A stretch of 64,000 nt of DNA from JAXMEQ01 sp046348225 (GTDB lineage: Bacteria; Pseudomonadota; Gammaproteobacteria; Burkholderiales; Burkholderiaceae_C): positions 1 through 64,000 of the forward strand of contig JAXMEQ010000002.1 in NCBI GenBank assembly GCA_046348225.1, given 5' to 3'. Below are positions 49,917-59,416 of this stretch, one piece after another (position 1 is the stretch's first letter; the number at the start of each line of letters is the position of its first letter). The translations under genes and the position numbers were made by a program. Under the pieces are notes generated by a model. That model had not been told where the DNA came from. It did not search any database and saw only the letters and a program-made list of their open reading frames with translations.

Positions 49917-50863
49917 GTTTTCGCTTCCAGGATTTGCTGTATTTCAGGGGGGCTCAGCAGTCGCCCCGGGATCAGTTCGCCCGCCTTCACATGGCCTGTG
50001 CCGAGCAAGGCGCCCGGCGGGCCGTAGACGGCGATGTGTTCTTGGTCTGGCCAGACGCCGCGACGGCGCAGGCCACTGAGGAACCGGCCCGCATTGTCGG
50101 CGTCGAGCGTGACAGCCTGGTGGCCGGGCAGCAGTGCCTCGACCGGCCGCAGGCAGGCCAGGCGTTCGGCTTCGCCCATGGCTTCCAGTGCCGCCAGCGT
50201 GACGCATTGCGATTCATCGAACTGGCCGGTGGCAATGCGGCGCAGCGACGACAGGTGCGCACCGCACCCGAGGGCCTCGCCAATGTCTTCCCCCAGCGTG
50301 CGGATGTAGGTTCCCTTGCTCACAGTTGCTATGATTTTGATAGCGTCCTGCGCAGTTTCCGTGCGGGTTGGCACCAGATTCAATGCATGGATCGTGACGT
50401 CGCGGGCCGGCCGCTCCACGTCAATGCCTTCGCGGGCGTATTCATACAGGGCCTTGCCGTCGCGCTTGAGCGCGCTGTGCATGGGCGGCACCTGCCGGAT
50501 CGCGCCGGTGAACTGGAGGGCCACCGCAGCAAGCCGCTCGGGCGTGATGGCGGGCACCGGGCGGCGCTCAATCACCTCGCCCTCGGCGTCGCCGGTGCTG
50601 GTCTTGACGCCCAGCACGGCGGTGGCTTCGTAGGTCTTGTCGGCATCGAGCTGGAGCTGGCTGAACTTGGTCGCGGCGCCAAAGCACAGCGGCAGGACGC
50701 CAGTGGCAAGCGGGTCCAGCGTGCCGGTGTGGCCGGCTTTTTCAGCCCGCAGCAGCCATTTGCATTTCTGCAGCGCGTTGTTGCTCGACAGGCCCAGCGG
50801 CTTGTCCAGCAACAGCACCCCATGCACGGGGCGCCTCACGACCCTCGTGCGCGGCGCGTTCAT
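49913..50863 (-). CDS. truB: tRNA pseudouridine-55 synthase TruB
   Basis: A 316-residue enzyme making pseudouridine 55 in tRNA. The catalytic aspartate is in GHTGTLDPLATGVLPLCFG, and VLLLDKPLGLSSN and SKGTYIRTLGEDIGE are diagnostic. The C-terminal PUA-like domain is present. Residues about 164-178 (TRTETAQDAIKII) are encoded by the dispersed repeat at 50328-50371, at the loop just before the SKGTYIRT strand, where other TruB proteins vary in length. It overlaps typA by 4 bp and is 2 bp from rbfA. Confidence 0.95.
50328..50371. repeat. Dispersed palindromic repeat, copy 3, inside truB
   Basis: GCTATGATTTTGATAGC (50328-50344) with flank CCTGCGCAGT and GTGCGGGTTGG. Read in frame on the truB strand as TRTETAQDAIKIIAT. 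Confidence 0.8.
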
Positions 50864-50865
50864 GG

Positions 50866-51237
50866 CTATTCCTCGTTTTTGGAACGGGAAGCAACGGCCT
50901 GCGCAATCAGCGCATTCATGTCGGCCGCGCGCTCGGTGGTGCGGTCAAACACAAAATGCAGTGTCGGCACCGTGTGAATGTGCAAACGCTTGAACAGCCC
51001 GCTTCGAAGGAAGCCCGCTGCATGATTCAGCGCTTCCTCGCATTCGGCCGGGGCTCCTACCAGCACGCTGAAAAAGACCTTGGCGTGGGCGTAGTCTGGC
51101 GTTACCTCCACCGAACTGAGCGTCACCATGCCCAACCGCGGATCCTTGATCTCACGGATGAGTTCCGCCAGGTCGCGCTGGATCTGATCGGCGACCTGGT
51201 AAGAACGGTTGGGCTTGGCGGACTTTTTCGCGGGCAT
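50866..51237 (-). CDS. rbfA: Ribosome-binding factor A
   Basis: A 123-residue KH-like 16S rRNA maturation factor. YQVADQIQRDLAELIREIKD, PRLGMVTLSSVEVTPDYAHA and the C-terminal LHIHTVPTLHFVFDRT are typical. It acts in 30S assembly and cold adaptation. It is 3 bp after infB and 2 bp before truB in the conserved operon. Confidence 0.95.
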   Translation of the reverse strand: MPAKKSAKPNRSYQVADQIQRDLAELIREIKDPRLGMVTLSSVEVTPDYAHAKVFFSVLVGAPAECEEALNHAAGFLRSGLFKRLHIHTVPTLHFVFDRTTERAADMNALIAQAVASRSKNEE

Positions 51238-51240
51238 GGC

Positions 51241-54120
51241 TTACAGCGTACGGGCGATTTCCTTGACCTCGAAGAACTCCAGCTGATCACCTTCCTTGAT
51301 GTCGTTGTAGTTCTTGAGCTTGATGCCGCACTCGAAGCCTTCCTTGACTTCGCGCACGTCGTCTTTCAGGCGCTTGAGCGAGTCGAGTTCGCCGGTATAG
51401 ACCACCACGTTGTCGCGCAGCAGGCGGAACTTGGCCGAGCGCGTGACCAGGCCCGAGGTGACCATGCAGCCGGCCACGGTGCCGATCTTGGACGCCACGA
51501 ACACGGTGCGGATCTCGGCCGTGCCGATGACTTCCTCGCGCTTTTCGGGCGCCAGCATGCCGGACATGGCCGCCTTCAGCTCGTCGACCGCGTCGTAGAT
51601 GATGTTGTAGTAGCGGATGTCCACGCCATTGCCTTCGGCCAGCTTGCGCGCGCCGGCATCGGCCCGCGTGTTGAAGCCGATGATCAGCGCCTTGGAAGCG
51701 ATCGCCAGGTTCACGTCCGACTCACTGATGCCACCCACGGCGGCATAGACCAGCTGCACCTTGACCTCGTCGGTCGAAAGCTTGAGCAGCGACGCGGCCA
51801 GCGCTTCCTGCGAACCCTGCACGTCGGCCTTGACGATGATGGGCACGGACTTGACCTCGCCGGCCGTCATGTCGGTGAACATGTTCTCCAGCTTGGCGGC
51901 CTGCTGCTTGGCCAGCTTGGTGTTGCGGAACTTGCCGGCACGGTAGGTGGCGATTTCGCGCGCACGGCGCTCGTCGGCCAGCACCATGAACTCGTCGCCC
52001 GCCTGCGGCACTTCGGTCAGACCCTGGATTTCCACCGGGATCGACGGGCCGGCCGACTTGATCGGCTTGCCGTTCTCGTCGAGCATGGCGCGCACACGGC
52101 CATAGGTCTGGCCCGCCAGCACCACATCGCCGGTCTTGAGCGTGCCGGACTGCACCAGCACGGTCGCTACCGGGCCGCGGCCCTTGTCGAGCTGGGCTTC
52201 AATCACCAGCCCCTTGGCCATGGCGTCCACCGGTGCCTTCAGTTCCAGCACTTCGGCCTGGAGCAGCACCTGTTCCAGCAGCTCGTCAATGCCCTGGCCG
52301 GTCTTGGCCGAGACCGAGACGAAAGGCGAATCACCCCCAAACTCTTCCGGCACCACTTCTTCGGCCACCAGCTCGCTCTTCACGCGCTCGGGGTTGGCAT
52401 CGGGCTTGTCGATCTTGTTGACCGCCACCACGATGGGCACGCCTGCCGCCTTCGCGTGCTTCACGGCTTCCTTGGTCTGGGGCATGACACCGTCATCCGC
52501 AGCCACCACGAGGATCACGATGTCGGTGGCCTGGGCACCGCGGGCACGCATGGCCGTGAAGGCCTCGTGACCGGGGGTGTCGAGGAACGAGATCATGCCG
52601 CGCGGGGTTTCCACGTGGTAGGCGCCAATGTGCTGGGTAATGCCACCGGCTTCGCCCGCGGCCACCTTGGCGCGGCGGATGTAGTCCAGCAGCGAGGTCT
52701 TGCCGTGGTCCACGTGGCCCATGACCGTGACCACCGGGGCCCGCGGCAGGGCTTCGCCCTCGGCTGCGGCCACGTCCTGGTCGGTAAAGGCTTCCGGGTC
52801 GTCCAGCGCCGCCACGATGGCCTTGTGGCCCATTTCCTCGACCACAATCATGGCCGTGTCCTGGTCCAGCGGCTGGTTGATGGTGACCATCTGGCCCAGC
52901 TTCATCAGGTGCTTGATCACCTCGGACGACTTCACCGCCATCTTGTGGGCGAGTTCAGCCACGGTGATGGTTTCGGGCACGTGCACTTCCAGCACACGCA
53001 CTTCCACCGGCGCGGCCGGGGCCTGGTCTTCGCGGTCGCGGTCGTTGCCGCGACGGCCGCGCGGACCGCCACGCCAGCTGTTGCGGCCCACGCCACCCGA
53101 GGCATCGCCCCGGGTCTTGATTTCCTTCTTCTTGGCCGGGTCACCCGCCCAGCTGGACGACAGCTTGGCCGACTTGACTTCCTTGCCAGCCCCGGCTCCG
53201 CCCGCCGGTGCCGCCGCAGGCGCGGCGGGGCGGCCAGTGCCGGTGCCCACGGCCGGCTTGTGCAAGGTGCCCTTGGCACCCGGCTTGGCGGCCTCGCCCG
53301 GCTTGGCAACAGGCTTGGGCTCTTCCGGCTTCTTGGCGACCAGCACCTTCTTGGGCGTGGACATCATCGAGCGGATGGCAGCGGCTTCGGCCTCGGCCTT
53401 GCGGCGGCGCTCGCCCAGATCGGCGGCACGCACGGCCTCTTCCTCGGCCCGAGCCTTGGACTCGGCGGCGGCGGCTTCCCGCGCCAGCGCTGCCGCAGCG
53501 GCGCGCGCAGCCGCAGCCGCAGCCGCTTCCTGCGACGCTTCGGCCTTGTTGCTCGATTCCTGGGCCTTTTTCTGTTCTTCGGTGGCCGCGTAGCTGGCGG
53601 CACGCTCTTCGGCCTCGCGCTCGCGCTTCTCGGCCTCCTCGCGCTGACGGCGCTTTTCCGCCAGGTCTTCTTCCTGGCGGCGGATCAGTTCAGCCTGCCG
53701 GCGCGCTTCTTCCTCGCGACGGGCGAGCTCGGCTTCATCGACGCCCTGCGCAGCGGACACGGGCGCCTGCTGGGCGACCTCGGGCTCGGGTGCTTCCACC
53801 ACGGCCGTGTCCGAACCCTCGTCACGCTTGACGAAGGTGCGCTTCTTGCGGACTTCCACCTGGATGGTACGGGCCTTGCCTGTCGAGTCGGCCTGCTTGA
53901 TCTCGCTGGTGGACTTCTTCACCAGGGTGATCTTCTTGCGCTCGGGCGAAGCCGTGCCATGGCTGGCCTGCAGGTAGCCCAGCAGCTTCTGCTTGTCGGC
54001 ATCGCTGAGAGGGTCCGCCGGCGATGCCTTGGGCACGCCTGCGCTCTTGAGCTGCTCAAGCAGCGTGTCGGTGGGTTTCTTGAGTTCGGCTGCAAACTCG
54101 GCGACGGTCGTGCTGGACAT
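51241..54120 (-). CDS. infB: Translation initiation factor IF-2
   Basis: A 959-residue IF-2. The N-terminal small domain (1-60, VAEFAAELKKPTDTLLEQLK) is followed by a long Ala/Glu/Arg-rich charged linker (about 100-340), a second IF2_N-like domain (about 375-430) and the GTPase domain. That domain has G1 GHVDHGKTSLLDYIRRA, G3 DTPGHEAF and G4 NKIDKPDA, and domains C1/C2 follow. It places initiator tRNA on the ribosome. The first 68 residues are closely mimicked by the accessory protein at 1583-2485. Confidence 0.97.
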   Translation of the reverse strand: MSSTTVAEFAAELKKPTDTLLEQLKSAGVPKASPADPLSDADKQKLLGYLQASHGTASPERKKITLVKKSTSEIKQADSTGKARTIQVEVRKKRTFVKRDEGSDTAVVEAPEPEVAQQAPVSAAQGVDEAELARREEEARRQAELIRRQEEDLAEKRRQREEAEKREREAEERAASYAATEEQKKAQESSNKAEASQEAAAAAAARAAAAALAREAAAAESKARAEEEAVRAADLGERRRKAEAEAAAIRSMMSTPKKVLVAKKPEEPKPVAKPGEAAKPGAKGTLHKPAVGTGTGRPAAPAAAPAGGAGAGKEVKSAKLSSSWAGDPAKKKEIKTRGDASGGVGRNSWRGGPRGRRGNDRDREDQAPAAPVEVRVLEVHVPETITVAELAHKMAVKSSEVIKHLMKLGQMVTINQPLDQDTAMIVVEEMGHKAIVAALDDPEAFTDQDVAAAEGEALPRAPVVTVMGHVDHGKTSLLDYIRRAKVAAGEAGGITQHIGAYHVETPRGMISFLDTPGHEAFTAMRARGAQATDIVILVVAADDGVMPQTKEAVKHAKAAGVPIVVAVNKIDKPDANPERVKSELVAEEVVPEEFGGDSPFVSVSAKTGQGIDELLEQVLLQAEVLELKAPVDAMAKGLVIEAQLDKGRGPVATVLVQSGTLKTGDVVLAGQTYGRVRAMLDENGKPIKSAGPSIPVEIQGLTEVPQAGDEFMVLADERRAREIATYRAGKFRNTKLAKQQAAKLENMFTDMTAGEVKSVPIIVKADVQGSQEALAASLLKLSTDEVKVQLVYAAVGGISESDVNLAIASKALIIGFNTRADAGARKLAEGNGVDIRYYNIIYDAVDELKAAMSGMLAPEKREEVIGTAEIRTVFVASKIGTVAGCMVTSGLVTRSAKFRLLRDNVVVYTGELDSLKRLKDDVREVKEGFECGIKLKNYNDIKEGDQLEFFEVKEIARTL

Positions 54121-54144
54121 GTGTCGTGATACCTTTCATGACCA

Positions 54145-55641
54145 TTACTCTTGAGAGGCGGTGGCACTGGTGAACCAGTGCTCGCGCGCCTTCATGATCA
54201 GGGCTTTGGCCTCGTCCGCAGACTGGCCGGTGATGTCTGTCAATTCATCGACGGCCAGGTCGGCCAGGTCGTCGCGGGTGTGCACGCCGGACTCGGCGAG
54301 CTTGGCAATCAGGTCGGGCGTCAGGCCCTCCAGGTCACGCAGGTCCTGCGAGACTTCCTCGACGCTTTCCTCGCGCGCGATTTCCATGGTCAGCAGGGCG
54401 TCCTTGGCGCGGGCGCGCAGCTCGTTCACGGTGTCTTCGTCGAAGCTTTCGATTTCCAGCATCTCGGAGATCGGCACATAGGCCACTTCCTCCAGGCTGG
54501 TGAAGCCTTCGGAAATCAGGATGTCGGCAATTTCCTGGTCCACGTCGAGCTTTTCCATGAACAGCTTGCGGGTGGAGTCGGTCTCCTCCGCCTGCTTCTG
54601 GGCCGACTCGTTGGCGTCCATGATGTTGATCTTCCAGCCCGTGAGCTCGGACGCTAGCCGCACGTTCTGGCCACCGCGGCCGATGGCGATGGCAAGGTTT
54701 TCCTCGTCCACCACCACGTCCATGGCGTGCTTTTCTTCGTCCACCACGATCGACGAGACGTTGGCCGGGGCCAGCGCGCCAATGACAAACTGGGCCGGGT
54801 CTTCCGACCACAGCACGATGTCCACGCGCTCGCCCGCCAGCTCGTTGGTGACGGCATTGACGCGGGTGCCGCGCACGCCGACACAGGTGCCGATCGGGTC
54901 GACGCGCTTGTCATGGCTCAGCACCGCTATCTTGGCGCGCGAGCCCGGGTCGCGGGCGCAGCTCTTGATCTCCAGCAGGCCCTGTTCGATCTCGGGCACT
55001 TCCTGGCGGAACAACTCGATCATGTATTCCGGCGCGGAACGCGACAGGATGATGGGCGCGCCGCGCAGCGTCAGGTCGACTTCCATGATCATGGCCCGCA
55101 CGCGGTCGCCGTTGCGCAGGTTTTCCTTGGGGATCATCTCGCTGCGGCGCAGACGGCCTTCGACGCGGCCGCTCTCGACGATAATGTCGCCCTTGTCCAT
55201 GCGCTTGACGGTGCCGACAAAGATCTTGTCGCCACGCGACATGAAGTCGTTGAGCAGCATCTCACGCTCGGCGTCGCGGATCTTCTGCAGGATGACCTGC
55301 TTGGCCGCCATCGCACCAATGCGGCCGATCGGCACCGACGGCACCGGCTCCTCGATGTAGTCGCCCTCTTCCACGTCGGCGATGCGTTCGCGGGCGTCCA
55401 TCAGCATTTCTTCGGCGTCCGGGTTCTGCAGGCCGGCTTCGTCCGGCACCACCAGCCAGCGGCGGAAGGTTTCGTAGTCGCCGCTGTCACGGTCCACTGC
55501 GACGCGGATGTCCACCTCGCCCTGGTACAGCTTCTTGGTGGCCTGCGCCAGCGCAGACTCCACCGCACCAAACACCACGTCGCGCTCGACGTTCTTCTCG
55601 CGCGAGATGGCTTCCACCAGCATCAACATTTCGCGATTCAT
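54145..55641 (-). CDS. nusA: Transcription termination/antitermination factor NusA
   Basis: A 498-residue NusA. The N-terminal RNA-polymerase-binding domain starts MNREMLMLVEAISREKNVER. The S1 domain (about 135-200) and KH domains (GRGGQNVRLASELTGWKINI in KH2) follow. Two acidic C-terminal repeats (about 370-495) match the longer proteobacterial form. ATG 55641 follows the rimP stop by 1 bp. It couples transcription and translation and is the second gene of the operon. Confidence 0.96.
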   Translation of the reverse strand: MNREMLMLVEAISREKNVERDVVFGAVESALAQATKKLYQGEVDIRVAVDRDSGDYETFRRWLVVPDEAGLQNPDAEEMLMDARERIADVEEGDYIEEPVPSVPIGRIGAMAAKQVILQKIRDAEREMLLNDFMSRGDKIFVGTVKRMDKGDIIVESGRVEGRLRRSEMIPKENLRNGDRVRAMIMEVDLTLRGAPIILSRSAPEYMIELFRQEVPEIEQGLLEIKSCARDPGSRAKIAVLSHDKRVDPIGTCVGVRGTRVNAVTNELAGERVDIVLWSEDPAQFVIGALAPANVSSIVVDEEKHAMDVVVDEENLAIAIGRGGQNVRLASELTGWKINIMDANESAQKQAEETDSTRKLFMEKLDVDQEIADILISEGFTSLEEVAYVPISEMLEIESFDEDTVNELRARAKDALLTMEIAREESVEEVSQDLRDLEGLTPDLIAKLAESGVHTRDDLADLAVDELTDITGQSADEAKALIMKAREHWFTSATASQE

Positions 55642-55642
55642 T

Positions 55643-56209
55643 TCACGACTCTCCTGTCTGCCTGGGCTTCTTGCCCTTGAAATCCACAATCGGGGCCAGA
55701 CGCGCTTCACGAAGCTCGTCCAGCACAAAACCTAGTGCCTGCAACGGGGCAGGCGGCCTTTTCCTGCTGACCTTCTGACCGGGCTTGACCTCGGGCTCAT
55801 CGCGCCAGACGATCTGCCAGCCGCCGCCATCGGCGCGCTCCAGCGTGCCGCGGAACTTCTTGCGGTTGGCCGCCACCTGGCCGCCCGCCGCGGCGCCCAT
55901 GGGCGCCTTCAGCGTGATGTCAATCACCTCGCCGGCAAAACGCTCAAAATCCTTTTCGCCGCGCAGGGGGCGGTCAATACCGGGCGAGGACACCTCCAGC
56001 CGCTTGTATTCAATTTCGTCCACTTCCAGTGCAAACTGCAGCTGGCGCGTGACCTTTTCGCAGTCTTCCACATTGACGAACTGCTCGACGCCCGGCTGCC
56101 AGGGCAGATCGATCGTGATGCGCAGGTGGCCCCCGGCGGAGCGGTCGATCTCCACCAACTCGTAACCGAGCCCGGTCACGGTTTGTTCGACGATGTCCTG
56201 TAGCGCCAC
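55643..56209 (-). CDS. rimP: Ribosome maturation factor RimP
   Basis: A 188-residue 30S maturation factor. VALQDIVEQTVTGLGYELVE, RITIDLPW and VSSPGIDRPLRGEKDFERF are characteristic. GTG 56209 is chosen because family members begin at this point; the frame is open further upstream but without similarity. No strong ribosome binding site is visible. First gene of the rimP-nusA-infB operon, downstream of an intrinsic terminator that insulates it from arfB. Confidence 0.9.
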   Translation of the reverse strand: MALQDIVEQTVTGLGYELVEIDRSAGGHLRITIDLPWQPGVEQFVNVEDCEKVTRQLQFALEVDEIEYKRLEVSSPGIDRPLRGEKDFERFAGEVIDITLKAPMGAAAGGQVAANRKKFRGTLERADGGGWQIVWRDEPEVKPGQKVSRKRPPAPLQALGFVLDELREARLAPIVDFKGKKPRQTGES

Positions 56210-56258
56210 GTGCGTCTGGTTGCCCTGAAAAAAACTGCCTGCCTGAAAGCGATCGACC

Positions 56259-56290
56259 AAAAAAAACGGGCGGTGAGAACCCGCCCGTTT
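56259..56290 (-). terminator. Rho-independent terminator between arfB and rimP
   Basis: On the minus strand ACGGGCGG and CCGCCCGT form an 8-bp GC-rich stem followed by eight T. It would end arfB transcription before the rimP operon. Confidence 0.85.
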
Positions 56291-56346
56291 GGTCGTGAAG
56301 TGCGGATTGTACAGCGTAAATGCTTGATTTGCAACGGTTTAGCAGC

Positions 56347-56760
56347 TCAATCCGCCACCCGGCCGCGCAGCAGTTTGACCTGCCCGCGCAGCTTCTTGCC
56401 CTCCAGCCGGCGCTGGCGCGAGGCCTTGGTGGGCCGGGTCGCGCGCCGCACCCGGGGTGGCTGCGCCACGCTGTCAACCAGTTCCTGCAGCCGGCCCAGG
56501 GCTTCGGCGCGGTTCATGTCCTGGCTGCGGTGGGTCTGGGCCTTGATGACCAGCACCCCGTCGCGGGTGATGCGCTGGTCGGGCAGCGCCAGCAGCCGGG
56601 CCTTGTGGTCGTCCGCCAGCGATGATTTCGGGATGTCAAACCGCAGGTGGATGGCACTGGAGACCTTGTTGACGTTCTGGCCCCCTGCGCCCTGGGCCCG
56701 CATGGCCGAGATGTCCACCTCGGACTCGGGTATCACCGTGGGCGTGACCGCGTCGCTCAT
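56347..56760 (-). CDS. arfB: Alternative ribosome-rescue factor ArfB (peptidyl-tRNA hydrolase)
   Basis: A 137-residue release-factor-like protein. The catalytic GGQ is in RAQGAGGQNVNKVSSAIHL, followed by the single catalytic domain and a basic C-terminal tail (about 105-137, KASRQRRLEGKKLRGQ) that enters the mRNA channel of stalled ribosomes. It lacks the codon-recognition domains of RF1/RF2. Together with smpB in this window it represents the second rescue pathway. It is 14 bp after the ABC-transporter ATPase gene on the same strand. Confidence 0.9.
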   Translation of the reverse strand: MSDAVTPTVIPESEVDISAMRAQGAGGQNVNKVSSAIHLRFDIPKSSLADDHKARLLALPDQRITRDGVLVIKAQTHRSQDMNRAEALGRLQELVDSVAQPPRVRRATRPTKASRQRRLEGKKLRGQVKLLRGRVAD

Positions 56761-56774
56761 GCCTGCCAGACCGA

Positions 56775-58361
56775 TCAGGCGGCCGCCGCCACCAGCACGC
56801 GGGTGTACTCGTGCCGGGGGTGGTCCAGCACCTGGTCCAGCGGACCGGCTTCCAGCACTTCGCCCTCGCGCATCACCATCACATCGTGTGCCATCGCCCG
56901 GATCACGTCCACGTCGTGGGTGATCAGCAGGTAGGCCAGCCCCTTTTCGCGCTGCAGCCGCTGCAGCAGGCTGAGCACCTGTTTCTGGATGGTCACGTCC
57001 AGCGCGCTGGTGGGTTCGTCCAGCACCAGCAACTGCGGCTGCACGATCAGCGCACGGGCAATCGCCAGCCGCTGGCGCTGACCGCCGGAAAACTCGTGCG
57101 GGTAGCGCGCCAGCAGGCCCGGAAACTGCACCTCGTCGAGGCCGACTTCGGCCAGCGCGGCCAGCACGCGCTCGCGCCGTTGCGCACCCGGCAGGCCCGG
57201 TTCGTGCACCAGCAGGCCTTCGCCCACGATTTCCTCGACCGTCATGCGCGGGGACAAAGACGAGAACGGGTCCTGGAACACCACCTGCACGGTTCGGCGC
57301 AAAGCGGTGTTGGCCGTGGCGTCCCGGCTCCAGGCCTGCCCGGTGACCTGCAGGGTGCCGGTGGACGGCATGAGCCCCAGCGCCGCCAGCGCCAGCGTGG
57401 ACTTGCCGGAGCCGGACTCGCCAATCACCCCCAGCGTGCGGCCCGGTGCCACGGCAAAGCTCGCTCCCTTGACGGCCACAAATTCGCCGCGGCGGAACCA
57501 GCCGCGTACGCCGGCGATGGGCACCGGGTAGACCACACGCAGACCGTCGGCCCGCATCACAGGCGCCCCGACAGGGGCTGGCGCTTCCGCCGCGTCGCGC
57601 TGCGGCCGGCTGTCGATCAGCTTGCGCGTGTAGGCGTGCTGCGGGTCGGCGAACACCTCCGCCACGGCGCCCTGCTCCACCAGGTGGCCGTTTTCCATCA
57701 CCGCCACGCGGTCGGCAAACTTGCGCACCAGGTTCAGGTCGTGCGTGATCATCAGCACCGCCATGCCGTTGCGCGCCTGCAGGTCGGACAGCAGGTCCAG
57801 GATCTGCGCCCGCAGTGTCACGTCCAGCGCGGTGGTGGGTTCGTCGGCCAGCAGCAGCTTGGGCTGGCAGGCCAGCGCCATGGCGATCATCGCGCGCTGG
57901 CGCTGCCCGCCCGAGAGCTGGTGCGGGAACGCGCGGGCGCGCCGTTCGGGCTCGGGGATACCGGTACTTGCTATCAATTTGATAGCGGCCTGCGCAGCTT
58001 CCTTGCGGGTCAGCGCCTGTTTCAGCTCCAGAACCTCGGCAATCTGGTCGCCCACGGTGAACAGCGGGTTGAGCGCCGTCATGGGCTCCTGGAAGATCAT
58101 CGCGATCTCGCTGCCGCGGATGCCGCGCAGTTCGCGCTCCGGCAAGGCCAGCAGGTCACGGCCGCCAAACTGCGCCTGGCCGGACACGTCGGCATTCAGC
58201 GCCAGCTTGAGCAAACTCAGGGCGGTGACGGTCTTGCCCGAGCCCGACTCGCCCACCAGGGCGAGCTTTTCGCCGGGCTGGATGGAGAAGTCGACGCCGT
58301 GCACGACTTCCTTGCCACCGAACGCGACACGCAGGGCCTTCACGTCGAGCAAGGCGGTCAT
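56775..58361 (-). CDS. yejF: Peptide ABC transporter, duplicated ATP-binding protein (YejF type)
   Basis: A 528-residue protein with two ABC domains in one chain. Both have Walker A GESGSGKT/S, signature LSGGQRQR/FSGGQRQR and Walker B LLLADEPTTAL/LLVLDEPTSAL. Duplicated ATPases of this type serve the Yej oligopeptide/microcin-C importer. Residues about 116-130 (TRKEAAQAAIKLIAS) are encoded by the dispersed repeat at 57970-58012; the segment replaces a variable helix of the family without upsetting the fold. The start overlaps the yejE stop by 4 bp. Confidence 0.9.
   Translation of the reverse strand: MTALLDVKALRVAFGGKEVVHGVDFSIQPGEKLALVGESGSGKTVTALSLLKLALNADVSGQAQFGGRDLLALPERELRGIRGSEIAMIFQEPMTALNPLFTVGDQIAEVLELKQALTRKEAAQAAIKLIASTGIPEPERRARAFPHQLSGGQRQRAMIAMALACQPKLLLADEPTTALDVTLRAQILDLLSDLQARNGMAVLMITHDLNLVRKFADRVAVMENGHLVEQGAVAEVFADPQHAYTRKLIDSRPQRDAAEAPAPVGAPVMRADGLRVVYPVPIAGVRGWFRRGEFVAVKGASFAVAPGRTLGVIGESGSGKSTLALAALGLMPSTGTLQVTGQAWSRDATANTALRRTVQVVFQDPFSSLSPRMTVEEIVGEGLLVHEPGLPGAQRRERVLAALAEVGLDEVQFPGLLARYPHEFSGGQRQRLAIARALIVQPQLLVLDEPTSALDVTIQKQVLSLLQRLQREKGLAYLLITHDVDVIRAMAHDVMVMREGEVLEAGPLDQVLDHPRHEYTRVLVAAAA
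57970..58012. repeat. Dispersed palindromic repeat, copy 4, inside yejF
   Basis: GCTATCAATTTGATAGC (57970-57986) with flank CCTGCGCAGCTTCCTTGCGGG. Read in frame as TRKEAAQAAIKLIAS, nearly the same peptide as in truB. Confidence 0.8.
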
Positions 58362-59416
58362 TTGTCGGCCTTCCGCGGGTCGAGCGCATCGCGCAGGGCG
58401 TCGCCCATGAAGGTCAGCAGCAACAGGGTGATGACCAGCACGGCGAAGGTGGACAGCGAAATCCACCAGGCATCGATGCTGTTCTTGCCCTGGCTCAGCA
58501 GTTCGCCCAGCGACGGTGTGCCGGGCGGCACGCCCAGGCCCAGAAAATCCAGCGAGGTCAGCGCCAGGATGGCCGCGCTCATGCGAAACGGCAGGAAGGT
58601 CACCACCGGCGTCAGGCTGTTGGGCAGGATGTGCCGCCACATGATGCGCGCGTTGCTCACGCCCAGGGCGCGGGCAGCCCGCACATAGTCCATCTGCCGG
58701 TTGCGCAGGAACTCGGCGCGCACATAGTCCGACAGGCTCATCCAGCCAAACATACTCAGCAAAATCAGCAGCAGCGCGACGCTGGGCGCGAACACGGCGC
58801 TGAAAATGATCAGCAGGTACAGCTCGGGCATGGAGCCCCAGATCTCGATGAAGCGCTGGAACGCCAGATCGGTCTTGCCGCCAAAGTAGCCCTGGATGGC
58901 ACCCGTGGCCACGCCGATCAGCACGCCAATGATGGTCAGCGCCAGGCCGAACAGCACGTTCAGCCGGAAGCCGTAGATCAGCTGGGCCAGCAGGTCGCGC
59001 CCACGGTCGTCGGTTCCCAGCAGGTTGTCCAGCGTCGGGCCGGCCGGGTTCGGCGACTTGGCGAAGTAATTGATGGTCTTGGCGCCATACGGGTTGGGCG
59101 GGTAGATCGCCCAATTGCCGTCTTTGGTGAGCTGCTCGCGGATGAAGGGGTCGAGGTAGTCGGTGGCGGTCTGGAAGTCGCCGCCGAAGGTGGTTTCGGG
59201 GTAGTCCTTCACCAGCGGGAGGTAGAACTCGCCGTTGTAGCGCACCACCAGCGGCTTGTCGTTGGAGATGACCTCGGCGAACAGGCTCAGCACCACCAGG
59301 GTGCAGAAGATCACCAGGCTGACAAAGCCCAGCCGGTTGCGCCGGAAGCGCCGCCAGGCTCGCTGGCTGGGAGAAGATGGGCTAGTCAAACTTGACACGC
59401 GGGTCCACCCAGACAT
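58358..59416 (-). CDS. yejE: Peptide ABC transporter permease (YejE type)
   Basis: A 352-residue inner-membrane permease of the DppC/YejE class, with one N-terminal membrane segment, a long periplasmic loop (about 55-130) and five C-terminal segments. The EAA loop reads EFLRNRQMDYVRAARALGVS. DRGRDLLAQLIYGFRLNVLF is typical. ATG 59416 overlaps the yejB 3' end by 35 bp; GTG 59398 or TTG 59389 are possible later starts. Part of the yejA-yejB-yejE-yejF operon. Confidence 0.88.
   Translation of the reverse strand: MSGWTRVSSLTSPSSPSQRAWRRFRRNRLGFVSLVIFCTLVVLSLFAEVISNDKPLVVRYNGEFYLPLVKDYPETTFGGDFQTATDYLDPFIREQLTKDGNWAIYPPNPYGAKTINYFAKSPNPAGPTLDNLLGTDDRGRDLLAQLIYGFRLNVLFGLALTIIGVLIGVATGAIQGYFGGKTDLAFQRFIEIWGSMPELYLLIIFSAVFAPSVALLLILLSMFGWMSLSDYVRAEFLRNRQMDYVRAARALGVSNARIMWRHILPNSLTPVVTFLPFRMSAAILALTSLDFLGLGVPPGTPSLGELLSQGKNSIDAWWISLSTFAVLVITLLLLTFMGDALRDALDPRKADK

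Noticed and set aside
50956..54129. A 1057-codon open frame on the plus strand opposite infB
   Set aside because: Antisense frames stay open by chance in GC-rich genes; the translation is His/Arg/Gly-rich with no domain, and infB on the other strand is certain.
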